From positions 1-24,423 of the IMG/VR virus record IMGVR_UViG_3300012923_000208: 24,423 bases of DNA; one strand, given 5' to 3'. Positions 5,889 to 13,566 of this stretch are shown here, one piece after another (the stretch's first letter is position 1; each line of letters begins with the position of its first letter). A program made the translations under genes and the position numbers. This stretch comes from a virus. The notes under the pieces are model-generated. The model did not search any database. It was not told the origin of the DNA and saw only the letters and a program-made list of their open reading frames with translations.

Positions 5889-7352
5889 TCAGGGCTCCTT
5901 TCCCAATTCCGTTAAGAGTATGCGGGCCCGCTCCAGATGATTCTTTTCGACTGGAATCCCGCGAGCGACGACCGGCACAGCCTCGACAAAGATCCGAAGT
6001 TCCCGCCGGGCGTTTTCACGCTGCCCCGACGCGAGTAAGACGGTGGCGAGGTTCCAATGCCGTTCCCATCGGGGAACGAGCGTCGTGTCTGAAATTGCGA
6101 TCGCATGCTCGAGATACCGGCGCGTCTGCACGAGATCACCACGCTGATAGGACTGAAATGCGGCGGCATCCTGGCAGACGGTGCACGTGACTTCATGCTC
6201 CGCCGCGTAGGCCCAGAGCGTCTCATCATTCCGCCACATCGGCATGTGCACAAGCGTCACGACGCTGAACGCGGCGACGACCACGGCCGCTCCGGTGGGC
6301 GCCATCCGAGGGAAGCGCCGTGACGCCCGCGTCAGCCCCGCGCCCGCAAGGAGAGCGAGAGGCAGACACGCGAGATAGCTGTAGCGGTTGGCGACGAGCT
6401 GCGGGCCGTTCTGGAAGAGTCCCGCCTGTGGAAACACCGCGACCGCGTACCCTATCAGCGCTGCCGTCAAGCCTGGCCACCACCGCCACGTGAGGACACA
6501 TAGCGATGTCGTAAGGACCAGGATCGCGACGGCAATCGGATACTGCGGTTGCCCCCAGGACGGGACCCAGGTGTATTCGATCAGGTGACTCAAGCGCCCG
6601 GGCCAGAGCGTTTGCCGGGCGTAAAACACCTCGCTATAAGCGATCTGTAGCAAGCGGGGTCCGAGTCCGACAGTGGCCCACGCCGTGCTATTGCCCAGGA
6701 CGTGCAGGGCGCGGAAGGCAATCACAGACAGCACCACTGAGACGGCGAAGAATGGTGCTAGCCGCTTCCACAGGTGCGAGGGGACTCGACCCGTGCGCCA
6801 CCACTCAAGGCAGAGGAGCAGCACCGGCAATGTCACCGCCAGCGAATGCGATAAGCCAGCGAGCAGAAAGGCTCCGAAGGCGAACCCCCGTCGCTCTGTG
6901 AGCCAGAAGAGCACGGCGACGAGCAGCCACGTCGTCATGAGCAGTTGCCGAAGTTCGGTGATGAAGACCACCGATTCCAGACGGAGCGGATGCACGGCGA
7001 AGAGCAGCGCGGCGGCGAGGGGCCCGAGTTGGCCCTGCTGGATCAGCCGGCGCGCGATCACATAGACGAGAACGGCATTCCCCGCATGCAAGAGCACGTT
7101 GACCGCGTGCCACCCGCCTGCATGGAGACCCCACAGATGGTACTCCGTGTTGATGACGAGCCACGTCAACGGAATCCAGTGGCCGAAAAAGATATTTTGC
7201 GTGATCCAGACCCAGGACCATTCCCGGATGATGGGGTTCGACACGATGGCGGGCCCGTCGTCCCACTTGAGGAGGAAATCATAGCGGAACGCTGGCGCAA
7301 AGACGGCGCAGGCGACAACAAAGACAAAGAGAACCGGGAGCGAGCGTCTCAT
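5889..7352 (-). CDS. GT-C-fold multi-TM glycosyltransferase-like protein with C-terminal TPR helices (TMTC-like)
   Basis: A protein of 487 aa with about ten transmembrane segments. TM1 (residues 5-22) leads into YDFLLKWDDGPAIVSNP, where the Asp pair (31-32) is where GT-C and TMTC-type O-mannosyltransferase relatives carry their catalytic acidic motif. Further family landmarks are WHAVNVLLHAGNAVLVY (81-97), HPLRLESVVFITELRQLL (121-138), VANRYSYLACLPLALL (320-335) and MWRNDETLW (372-380), then paired helices like TPRs (383-487). Such enzymes move sugars from polyprenyl-phosphate carriers onto proteins or glycans on the outer side of the inner membrane. The ATG at 7352 overlaps the upstream stop as ATGA; a longer frame to 7562 overlaps the upstream gene and is unlikely. 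Substrate and activity are unknown. A host-derived surface-modification cargo gene is inferred. Confidence 0.72.
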   Translation of the reverse strand: MRRSLPVLFVFVVACAVFAPAFRYDFLLKWDDGPAIVSNPIIREWSWVWITQNIFFGHWIPLTWLVINTEYHLWGLHAGGWHAVNVLLHAGNAVLVYVIARRLIQQGQLGPLAAALLFAVHPLRLESVVFITELRQLLMTTWLLVAVLFWLTERRGFAFGAFLLAGLSHSLAVTLPVLLLCLEWWRTGRVPSHLWKRLAPFFAVSVVLSVIAFRALHVLGNSTAWATVGLGPRLLQIAYSEVFYARQTLWPGRLSHLIEYTWVPSWGQPQYPIAVAILVLTTSLCVLTWRWWPGLTAALIGYAVAVFPQAGLFQNGPQLVANRYSYLACLPLALLAGAGLTRASRRFPRMAPTGAAVVVAAFSVVTLVHMPMWRNDETLWAYAAEHEVTCTVCQDAAAFQSYQRGDLVQTRRYLEHAIAISDTTLVPRWERHWNLATVLLASGQRENARRELRIFVEAVPVVARGIPVEKNHLERARILLTELGKEP

Positions 7353-7639
7353 GAGTCCGGCTCGTCCAACGCCGTCCCCTCGGGCCAGCAGCCGAGCCAG
7401 GTCCCTTTCTCGGCAATCGGAGGTGAGCCAAAGTGCTTGTCGAGAAGCGCAGGGGTGACATCGTACCACTTTGAAAATCCGACCTTGGGCCGCCCCGTGA
7501 CGGCCTTGAGTTTCGCTCGGCACTCGCTCGCGGGCACGGGCCCGGCCTCTTGCCGCCACCACAGCGTGCCATCGCTGGAGGCATGCTGAGAGAGCACGAT
7601 GAATCCACAGAACGCGATTGAGTACAAGCGAGAGCGCAT
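7349..7639 (-). CDS. Small exported protein, 96 aa
   Basis: The signal peptide is MRSRLYSIAFCGFIVLSQHA. The mature part has two Cys (ASECRAKL, LGCWPEG) that could form one disulfide, and several Trp. It resembles small periplasmic proteins of unknown function. The ATG at 7639 overlaps the upstream stop as TAATG, and its own stop overlaps the GT-C gene as ATGA, so it is firmly part of the glycosyltransferase-like cassette. Whether it assists that membrane protein is unknown. Confidence 0.58.
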   Translation of the reverse strand: MRSRLYSIAFCGFIVLSQHASSDGTLWWRQEAGPVPASECRAKLKAVTGRPKVGFSKWYDVTPALLDKHFGSPPIAEKGTWLGCWPEGTALDEPDS

Positions 7640-7860
7640 TACGGCCCTACGTTGCCGACTTTAACCGCGTTGGGGTATGCGGCGAGAAACTCAGTTTCCG
7701 TAGGTAGCGGAATACTGAAAGCAGCCGAAAGATTCACTTCAACGATACCCGCCGACTGGACGTTTGGCGATGATCCTCCGTAGACCATGGTCTCACGCAG
7801 CCGTGGGTCTACCGCCGAGACGACAGACTGCCATTGAGCGAACGCCACATCTACGTGCAA
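7639..7860 (-). CDS. Hypothetical protein, 73 aa, TTG start
   Basis: The sequence after the start (HVDVAFAQWQSVVSAVDPRL) runs into a Ser/Val-rich middle and ends PNAVKVGNVGP. I chose TTG at 7860 because TAGGAGATAGGCA lies at the right spacing; an in-frame GTG at 7848 would be about 19 nt from that site. No hydrophobic signal or domain is recognised. It lies between an exported beta protein and the exported 96-aa protein, with a TAATG overlap downstream. Confidence 0.5.
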   Translation of the reverse strand: MHVDVAFAQWQSVVSAVDPRLRETMVYGGSSPNVQSAGIVEVNLSAAFSIPLPTETEFLAAYPNAVKVGNVGP

Positions 7861-7881
7861 TGCCTATCTCCTAGTTGGAGA

Positions 7882-8388
7882 TCAGGGAGCGACGTGCCAG
7901 CACGCGGTCAGGAACTGAAAGGTACTCGCCTGCGCCGTTGGGCCAACGATCGTGGGCGCGGTTCCCGCCAGGCTCTTGATCGGAATCGCGAGCACGCCGG
8001 TCAGGCCTGGAACGGACGTGACGGCTCCTGGCAGCGCGGCGGCAGTCCCACTGTTCGCGGCGCCATTCGGAGCGGGCCAGGAAGGCGTGCCAGAAATGTT
8101 GGTGGTGGTGACGGTCACCGCGGTCGCGGAGGTGGTGTTACCCGCCGTGGTGAAAAGAGCCGCGTTGATGTAGTCGAAATAGATCGAGTTCGAGCCACCG
8201 GGAGCGGGCACCGTGATGGTCTGCTGCGCGGAGCTGGTACCGTTCGCCGAGAGACACGACTGGGCGGCCAGGCCGGTTGAGCCGGTCTGGGTGGTGGCGG
8301 CACCGGGGGACGCCTGCTGAGCGAGCGCGGCGACCGGGATACCGAGGGCCAGGACGAGCGCGAGTGCTACGCCGAGAAACCTCTTCAT
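7882..8388 (-). CDS. Exported beta-rich hypothetical protein, 168 aa
   Basis: The signal peptide is MKRFLGVALALVLALGIPVA, with likely cleavage after ALA. The mature chain is Thr/Ser/Ala/Gly-rich, with alternating hydrophobic strands (QQTITVPAPGGSNSIYFDYI, ATAVTVTTTNISGTPSW), and has two Cys (AAQSCLSAN near its start, LTACWHVAP at its end). It looks like a secreted beta-sandwich. GGGAGACAGAATC precedes the ATG at 8388. It is one of several such exported proteins in this late region. No catalytic motif is seen. Confidence 0.62.
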   Translation of the reverse strand: MKRFLGVALALVLALGIPVAALAQQASPGAATTQTGSTGLAAQSCLSANGTSSAQQTITVPAPGGSNSIYFDYINAALFTTAGNTTSATAVTVTTTNISGTPSWPAPNGAANSGTAAALPGAVTSVPGLTGVLAIPIKSLAGTAPTIVGPTAQASTFQFLTACWHVAP

Positions 8389-8427
8389 GATTCTGTCTCC
8401 CTTCTGTTGGTGGTACTGCATGGCCCT

Positions 8428-9051
8428 CTAGCAGCCACCAGGGCCGCCTGGGAACGCGAGGAGCGTGGAGTAGGGGATCGGCGTCGTCGCGAGGTTCGCG
8501 TAGCCGTGGAAATTCGCCAAGTTCGCATCGACCTGGAAGCCGGAGGCCGCCGGGACGACGGGGATGATGAACTCGTTGCCGAAGCTATTCCCCCCGGCGA
8601 TCACTAGTACACAGGTGCCCGCCGGCCCCCGGCGCACGCGCAGGGTCGCGCCCTGCATCAGGGGACCCGAGGGCGCGACACTGTCCGGCGTGGTGGAGAG
8701 CACGAGATCCCCCGAGCCGAGGAGCTGGACCGGGGTGCCGACGGGCGCGAGGGCGAGGCCATTGGCGAACGTGCCGGCGGCCAAGCCCTGAAAGGCGAGG
8801 GTCCCGGAGATGACCATGTTGCCCGTGGTGGGATCGACGGTGGTGCCCGGCGCGCAGTTGAATCGGCCCTGCGAGTCCGAGACCTGAATGCAGTTCAACC
8901 CCCCGCGGAATGGATGCCAAACATCAGGAGGCACCGAGGACTGGGCCTTCACCTGGGCAAGAGTGTGAAGCGGGAATGGCGGTATCCCCGGAGCCCAATC
9001 TATGGCGAGGACGACCAATAAGGCGAGCGAGACTCTCAGGGTCATCCTCAT
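8428..9051 (-). CDS. Exported protein with N-terminal hydrophobic segment, 207 aa
   Basis: Begins MRMTLRVSLALLVVLAIDWA, a signal peptide or anchor. The remainder carries PGTTVDPTTGNMVISGTLAF, typical of phage tail-fibre-like repeats, and a C-terminal part with ATLRVRRGPAGTCVLVIAGG and a Gly/Pro end. AGGAGGGACAGCGC sits before the ATG at 9051. That ATG overlaps the stop of a tiny leader ORF as ATGA. It is the first full gene after the promoter-like element at 9090-9130. As with the other exported genes here, the mixture of signal peptide and fibre-like sequence is unusual. Function unknown. Confidence 0.6.
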   Translation of the reverse strand: MRMTLRVSLALLVVLAIDWAPGIPPFPLHTLAQVKAQSSVPPDVWHPFRGGLNCIQVSDSQGRFNCAPGTTVDPTTGNMVISGTLAFQGLAAGTFANGLALAPVGTPVQLLGSGDLVLSTTPDSVAPSGPLMQGATLRVRRGPAGTCVLVIAGGNSFGNEFIIPVVPAASGFQVDANLANFHGYANLATTPIPYSTLLAFPGGPGGC

Positions 9052-9092
9052 GCGCTGTCCCTCCTGTAGCCCGCCGAAGGCGAATCGGTCAT
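9048..9092 (-). CDS. Possible leaderless leader peptide, 14 aa
   Basis: It encodes MTDSPSAGYRRDSA. It has no ribosome binding site, but its ATG lies 8 nt downstream of the -10-like TAATCT, so a transcript from the adjacent promoter-like element would start at or next to this AUG. Its codons include the AGGAGG of the next gene, and its stop overlaps that gene's ATG as ATGA. A coupling leader is possible; it may also be chance. Confidence 0.28.
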   Translation of the reverse strand: MTDSPSAGYRRDSA

Positions 9093-9130
9093 TGGGGGGG
9101 AGATTAGCCCCGCAAGCGTTGCATGGTCAA
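9090..9130 (-). promoter_or_regulatory. Promoter-like element, copy 2 (upstream of exported-protein cassette)
   Basis: Minus strand: TTGACC (9130-9125), 18-bp spacer, TAATCT (9106-9101), seven C, then AATG. It matches the element at 22821-22861 in hexamer positions, spacer length, TGCGGGGC in the spacer and the block TARTCTCCCCMCCAATGRC. It starts directly after the TAG of the upstream gene and precedes a gene with its own strong ribosome binding site. A phage late or middle promoter is the simplest reading. Confidence 0.55.
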
Positions 9131-9445
9131 CTATTTTTCCTTGGTGGGGGGCTTGGGCGCCTTGAGGGCCTCGATTTCCTTGGCCTGCTCGGCGATCCGC
9201 GCCTGCGCCTGGCTCAAGAGCGTCTTGGCGAGGGACAGTTGATCCTCAAGGTATTGCCGATAGTCGCGGAGATCGTCCACCATCGTTTGCAGGCAGGTCA
9301 GGGACGCCTTGCACAGGACCACCGGCTTGGGGTCCGCGGCGCTGGCCGCGCCGGCCCACAGCACCAGCGCGGCCAGCGTAAGTTTTCCTTTGGCCAGTAG
9401 CCAAGAATGAGGACCACCCCCTTGCACGCTAATCGGTCGGCGCAT
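9131..9445 (-). CDS. Exported coiled-coil protein, 104 aa
   Basis: Residues 17-36 form a signal sequence or membrane anchor (AKGKLTLAALVLWAGAASA). Two Cys follow (VVLCKASLTCLQ), then a long heptad-like helix (DYRQYLEDQLSLAKTLLSQA and QARIAEQAKEIEALK) and a Lys/Pro tail. The ATG at 9445 overlaps the upstream gene by 17 bp; no better start is visible in frame. A periplasmic coiled coil would suit a spanin-like or envelope-contact protein, but it lies far from the endolysin. Function is uncertain. Confidence 0.52.
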   Translation of the reverse strand: MRRPISVQGGGPHSWLLAKGKLTLAALVLWAGAASAADPKPVVLCKASLTCLQTMVDDLRDYRQYLEDQLSLAKTLLSQAQARIAEQAKEIEALKAPKPPTKEK

Positions 9446-9815
9446 GGTCCAGATCCGCCCCAAATTCGGGGCCGAGCTTGTACTTGATCGCCATGTACCG
9501 GATCGCCTGGGCCGCGGCGGCGGTGCGCTCCGAGAGCTTCTCGGCGAGCCGCATGTTGCGATAGAGCGTCCGCATGGTCTGCTCCTCGAGCAGCTCCAAG
9601 GTGATGGCTTCCTCGGGATGCATCTCCTCGGCGCGCTGAGCCGTCTCCTCCGGCGTCGGCAGGTCCGGCGGCGCCCGGTGCTTAAACTCCTGGGCCGACA
9701 CCACGTGCGCATCCCCGTCCGGCGTGATGATCTTGACCGGCGAGGGACGCGGGCCCGGGGGGACGGGCCGCGGGCGACTGCCGCTGTACCCGCTACCGCT
9801 CATCGCTCCGTCCAC
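9429..9815 (-). CDS. Hypothetical helical protein, 128 aa
   Basis: A Pro/Gly/Ser-rich N-terminus (GSRPRPVPPGPRPSPVK) is followed by a beta segment with IITPDGDAHVVSAQEFKHR and a long helical region (ETAQRAEEMHPEEAITLELL, then MRTLYRNMRLAEKLSERT). The frame opens with GTG at 9815; an ATG at 9803 with GGACGGAG just upstream would give 124 aa and may be the true start. It follows the last probable internal virion protein. No family is recognised. Confidence 0.55.
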   Translation of the reverse strand: MDGAMSGSGYSGSRPRPVPPGPRPSPVKIITPDGDAHVVSAQEFKHRAPPDLPTPEETAQRAEEMHPEEAITLELLEEQTMRTLYRNMRLAEKLSERTAAAAQAIRYMAIKYKLGPEFGADLDHAPTD

Positions 9816-9816
9816 G

Positions 9817-11499
9817 TCATGGCTGATCCATGAGGCGGCGAGCTTCCTGAGCCCCCAGGCCTGTGACCGGGGCGCTCGTCGCGAAACGATAGGCCGGAGA
9901 GAGCGGCGCCTTCGTGACGATGGGCCGTCCGCTCAGCGCCATGGCGCTCAGTGCCCCGGCGGCCCCACCGATGGCCGCCCCACTGTAGTCCACATGCCCA
10001 GCGAGGAGCGAGGCGACGAGCGCCGGCACTTCACCGACGATCGCGCCGCCGTACGGGCTTAACTTCGGGATCGTCGTGGCTTCAACGCCCTTGGGTAAGG
10101 GCGCTGGCTTGGGCACGTCCGGGAGCGGCGCCGGGCGCCGAAAGGCCTGCGTGATCGGGGGCGGCTCTGAGACGGGGGGCACTGGTCCGGGTCTCCGGAC
10201 GGCTTCGGCGATCGGGCCACGGAAGACATCGCCTTGTCCCCGGCGTCGAAGGGCGTCGATCTTCTTCAGATTCGTGAACGCGGCCCGAGCCGACTCCGGG
10301 TTGAACTTCTCTCCCTTGAGCATCTGGCTCTTGTCCGCGAAGTCGATGAGCGCCTGGGCCGCTCGATACTCAGCGCGTGCGGCCTGGTTGCCAAGGTCCG
10401 CCTTGTCGAGCGCGGTCACGCCCCGGCGGTAGACCCCATGATCCTTTTTCCAGAATCCCGTCAGTCGTTCCGCGAGTTGTCCCCCGTCCACATCACCAAT
10501 CGGCGGTCTCGTCTTGTCGAGCTGTCGAAGACCAGAGAGTCTCAGGCCAAGCGCGTCCGCATCGGCTTGGGAGAGCGGAACCTTCTTGCCGCTCCCTTGG
10601 CGGACCACTTCGTTCAACGCCGCATCGAACCGTTCACTCAGCCGCTGTTGGCCTTTCCCGTAGACCATGTCCACGAGACCGGCTTCGGTCGAGGGAAACT
10701 CGTTGAAGGCCGGCACTTGTTGCTTGAAGGCGTCGGCGATCGACTGGGCACCATGCTGAGCGTAGTCCCGTGCCTGGGCCTCGTACTGCGTCTGCTTGGC
10801 GGCTTCCCGTTCCGCGTGTGATCGTTTGGCCTCCGCCTTCTGCTCTTGATGGGTGGCCCTCGCTTCGCGCACGCGGCCGGCTTCCTCGAGACGCCGAGCC
10901 GCGACCTGTTCTGGATAGGCGGCCTCCTCCGCCGCGCGTCGCGCCAGGAACGGTTGGCCCGCCCGTTGAGTCTGGCCGAAACGGACCACCCCAGGCAGGA
11001 CTTCACCGGCCACCTGGCTAAGGCCCTCGGAGCCGGCTTCCTTGAGTCCCTCTCTCCAATCTCCGGTCTGTGCGGCGCTCGTGACCCCACTGGCGAACGA
11101 CCGAGCGGCGGTGCGCTTGAGCGGAGCGGTGAGCAGGCCGCCACCGACCGGCAGTGTCGCGGATAAGCCGGCCGCCTCTGGTACTGATCCCGGCAGGAAG
11201 AGATCCCCGGCGGCTCGGACGTATCGACCGGGGGCGTCCCAGGAGCCGATGTTCTCGCCGAAGATACCACGCGAGACGGCGGTTCGGTCGCCAGCCGGCG
11301 GCTCGGCCACCAGCGATTGTTTCGCGCGGCCGACGATGTCGGGTCCCGCCGGAGGCGGTGCCTCACGTCGCACGATGCGAGGGGGTGGTGTCGCGTGTTG
11401 TTTCTTGGCGAGATCCTTGATCTGCTCCGGCGTGGACCCGGACGGATGGTCCACCGTGAGAATCTGGCCGTCTGGCGCGCGCACACGGGACTGCGCCAT
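9817..11499 (-). CDS. Probable internal virion / ejection protein, 560 aa
   Basis: A large protein starting MAQSRVRAPDGQILTVDHPS. The early segment GSTPEQIKDLAKKQH resembles helical virion-protein N-termini. A long Ala/Glu/Lys/Arg-rich coiled coil occupies about residues 185-255 (RRAAEEAAYPEQVAARRLEE, AEREAAKQTQYEAQARDYAQ). A second helical region follows, then a Pro-rich linker (about 445-490), and a hydrophobic Gly/Ala stretch near the end (ALVASLLAGHVDYSGAAIGG). This composition fits proteins ejected with the DNA in podoviruses. The ATG overlaps the upstream stop as TAATG. No lytic transglycosylase motif is visible. The role is inferred from position and composition. Confidence 0.55.
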   Translation of the reverse strand: MAQSRVRAPDGQILTVDHPSGSTPEQIKDLAKKQHATPPPRIVRREAPPPAGPDIVGRAKQSLVAEPPAGDRTAVSRGIFGENIGSWDAPGRYVRAAGDLFLPGSVPEAAGLSATLPVGGGLLTAPLKRTAARSFASGVTSAAQTGDWREGLKEAGSEGLSQVAGEVLPGVVRFGQTQRAGQPFLARRAAEEAAYPEQVAARRLEEAGRVREARATHQEQKAEAKRSHAEREAAKQTQYEAQARDYAQHGAQSIADAFKQQVPAFNEFPSTEAGLVDMVYGKGQQRLSERFDAALNEVVRQGSGKKVPLSQADADALGLRLSGLRQLDKTRPPIGDVDGGQLAERLTGFWKKDHGVYRRGVTALDKADLGNQAARAEYRAAQALIDFADKSQMLKGEKFNPESARAAFTNLKKIDALRRRGQGDVFRGPIAEAVRRPGPVPPVSEPPPITQAFRRPAPLPDVPKPAPLPKGVEATTIPKLSPYGGAIVGEVPALVASLLAGHVDYSGAAIGGAAGALSAMALSGRPIVTKAPLSPAYRFATSAPVTGLGAQEARRLMDQP

Positions 11500-12815
11500 T
11501 ACTCCGTGGTCCCCAAGACTTCGTAGTCAGTGGTCGGCGGCCCTTGGTTGGGCAGATGGCCCAACTGCTTGAGGGACTCGCGCGTGGTGGCGAGATCTCG
11601 GTTCCAGCGCTTCTTCGCGGCCGGGATGAACAGGTCCCAGAAGTCCTTGGGCGCGCCCATGAGATTGCCCGCCTCCGCCTCGCCGACGACCTTGAGCCGG
11701 AGCGCACTGCCGGTCGTCCCGAGGCCGACTTCCGTCCCGATGACCAGCGGCGTGCCGAAGCGATTGAGGATCTGGATCGCGTTCGCGATGTCCGACCGAC
11801 CGGGCTTCGACTGGAGCGCGGCCTTCGTCTTCACGGTGTCCCAGACGGCCCCCCCTCGTGGGATGATCCCCTCCTGATCCAGAAGATCGACCGCCTCAGC
11901 CACGAGATCCGCGTTGTCGAGCTTCTGCTGGAGGGAGGACTCGGTCCCCTGGAGCTTGAACAGGTTCCCCGCGGTCTCCTTGCGCAGCTTGAGCCCTTCG
12001 GCCAGCCGTTCGTTCGTGATCCGCCGCTGTTCCTGGGTGGCGTCAAAGGTGCGATCCGCCCGCCGCGCGGTCTCGTTGTGCTGGGCGATGCTCTGGTCGA
12101 GGGTCTTCATCTGCACGCCAAACTGCCGCTCCTGCTGTTCGCGCGTCCCGAGCAGGTTGATGAGCTCGCCGAGATTCCCCCGCTCCGCGGCGAGGGCCGC
12201 CTGGTCATCGCCGTCTAGGCGCGCTCGGACGCCGATCTCGGCCAAGCGCTCTTGCATGCTCCGGTCCTGGGAGGTCAGGAGATCGTTGTAGGCCTCGCGC
12301 CGGGAGCGGTGCTCCGCCAGGAGCTTGTCGGAATTGGCAGTCCACTCGGCCATGGATCGCTCGACGCGGTCCTTGTCGCCTTCCATCCAGCCATGGATCG
12401 CCCCTTTCAAGCCGGCCACCGCACCGAGCGCGGAGCCCCCGCCGCGCATCCCGCCGATGCCGAGGGCGAGCTGCGTGGCCCCGGCGAGGGCCGCCTGCAC
12501 CTGGGAGAGCGTGTCCTTGCCGGGAACCATGAACGGCCGCGCCTCCGTGGACGGCGGCGTGGGCAGTGCGAGCGCCGGCGGTGTGGCCGCGGCGGCGGCC
12601 TGCTCGTGCTCGCCGGCCTTGGTGCGCAGGCCTTCCAGATCGGACCGCCCCCGGGTGGCGGACTCCCGGGCGTGCGCGGCTTCGCGGGCGCCCGCCTCTT
12701 GGAAGCTTGGCACTAATCCCAGCGACCCGGTCAACCCCTGGAGCGGGGTCGGCGGCGGCGGGGGCGGCAGACCGGACGTGTCCAGGGTGGTGTCCGCGCC
12801 GAAGGGGTTCGCCAT
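11499..12815 (-). CDS. Probable internal virion protein, 438 aa
   Basis: A run of prolines (LPPPPPPTPL) opens the protein, followed by Ala-rich helices, a Gly-rich hydrophobic segment (ALAGATQLALGIGGMRGGGS, about residues 108-127) and a long charged helical region (RSMAEWTANSDKLLAEHRSR, QQERQFGVQMKTLDQSIAQH). It ends in a domain with LFIPAAKKRWNRDLATTRES. No enzyme motif is seen. The start overlaps the upstream stop as TGATG and the end overlaps the next gene as TAATG. With its two neighbours it forms a set like the internal core or ejection proteins of podoviruses. Confidence 0.55.
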   Translation of the reverse strand: MANPFGADTTLDTSGLPPPPPPTPLQGLTGSLGLVPSFQEAGAREAAHARESATRGRSDLEGLRTKAGEHEQAAAAATPPALALPTPPSTEARPFMVPGKDTLSQVQAALAGATQLALGIGGMRGGGSALGAVAGLKGAIHGWMEGDKDRVERSMAEWTANSDKLLAEHRSRREAYNDLLTSQDRSMQERLAEIGVRARLDGDDQAALAAERGNLGELINLLGTREQQERQFGVQMKTLDQSIAQHNETARRADRTFDATQEQRRITNERLAEGLKLRKETAGNLFKLQGTESSLQQKLDNADLVAEAVDLLDQEGIIPRGGAVWDTVKTKAALQSKPGRSDIANAIQILNRFGTPLVIGTEVGLGTTGSALRLKVVGEAEAGNLMGAPKDFWDLFIPAAKKRWNRDLATTRESLKQLGHLPNQGPPTTDYEVLGTTE

Positions 12816-13564
12816 CAGGCCGCCGACCCGGAGAGCTTGCCGATGGAGGCGTTCGCTTGCGCGATGAGTTCCTCGAGGGACTTCTGCTGGGCCTGTGAGG
12901 CGCCCATGACGCCGGTCGCGGCGCTGACGCCCGTCTGGAGGCCCGCCAAGCCGGTCTCTTCCTGCTGCTGCAACATCGAGCCGCGCATGCTCATGGCCTG
13001 CTCGTCAATTAGGCGGTTGAACGAGTCGAGCTGCGTGGAATTGCCGAGGCCCATCGAGGCGAACCGCGAGGCGGCGTCGGCTTTCGCCTTCTGCGTCCAC
13101 TCGTCAATCTTGGCCTGGAGGGCCGGGGTCAGCTCGCCACTGGCCGCCCGGTTGAGCGTCTTCGTGCCGAAGTCCACGGCCGGGGCCGCCGCCGCCTGGG
13201 CTTGCTTCTCGGAGGACTGAAGGATTTTGGTCTGCTGGCCGAGTTGTTTCTGGGCGCTCAGTTGATTGCCGATCCCCAGCGCCTGGGAGCCGAGCCCGAG
13301 CCCGGCGGTCAGGGCCTTCAATCCGCCGCCGACGGTATCCAGTCCCAGGCCCGAGGCAAACTTCCCGAGTCCGGTGCCGATGTTCCCCCACCACGAGCCG
13401 CCACCACCACCTCCGGCTCCCGGCACAGCACCGACCGCCGGTCCCGGCGTGTTGGCCCACCCTTCCGGGATCGTGCTCGCCCCGAAGTCCTGGAGTCCAC
13501 CAGGATCAGACGGGTAGGCTCCACCACCAACTCCCGATGCGAAGTCAAGCAGCTCGTCCGCCAT
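12815..13564 (-). CDS. Probable internal virion protein, 249 aa (gp14-like by position)
   Basis: The N-terminal third is Gly/Pro-rich (GAVPGAGGGGGGSWWGNIG), then comes a Gly/Leu-rich hydrophobic segment (GGGLKALTAGLGLGSQALGI, about residues 79-98). The rest is helical and Gln/Ala-rich (SAQKQLGQQTKILQSSEKQA, RGSMLQQQEETGLAGLQTGV). The general plan, a hydrophobic N-terminal part plus a long Gln-rich helix, resembles T7 gp14-type ejection proteins. ATG at 13564 lies 2 nt after the upstream stop. The assignment rests on composition and gene order only. Confidence 0.52.
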   Translation of the reverse strand: MADELLDFASGVGGGAYPSDPGGLQDFGASTIPEGWANTPGPAVGAVPGAGGGGGGSWWGNIGTGLGKFASGLGLDTVGGGLKALTAGLGLGSQALGIGNQLSAQKQLGQQTKILQSSEKQAQAAAAPAVDFGTKTLNRAASGELTPALQAKIDEWTQKAKADAASRFASMGLGNSTQLDSFNRLIDEQAMSMRGSMLQQQEETGLAGLQTGVSAATGVMGASQAQQKSLEELIAQANASIGKLSGSAA

Positions 13565-13566
13565 GA

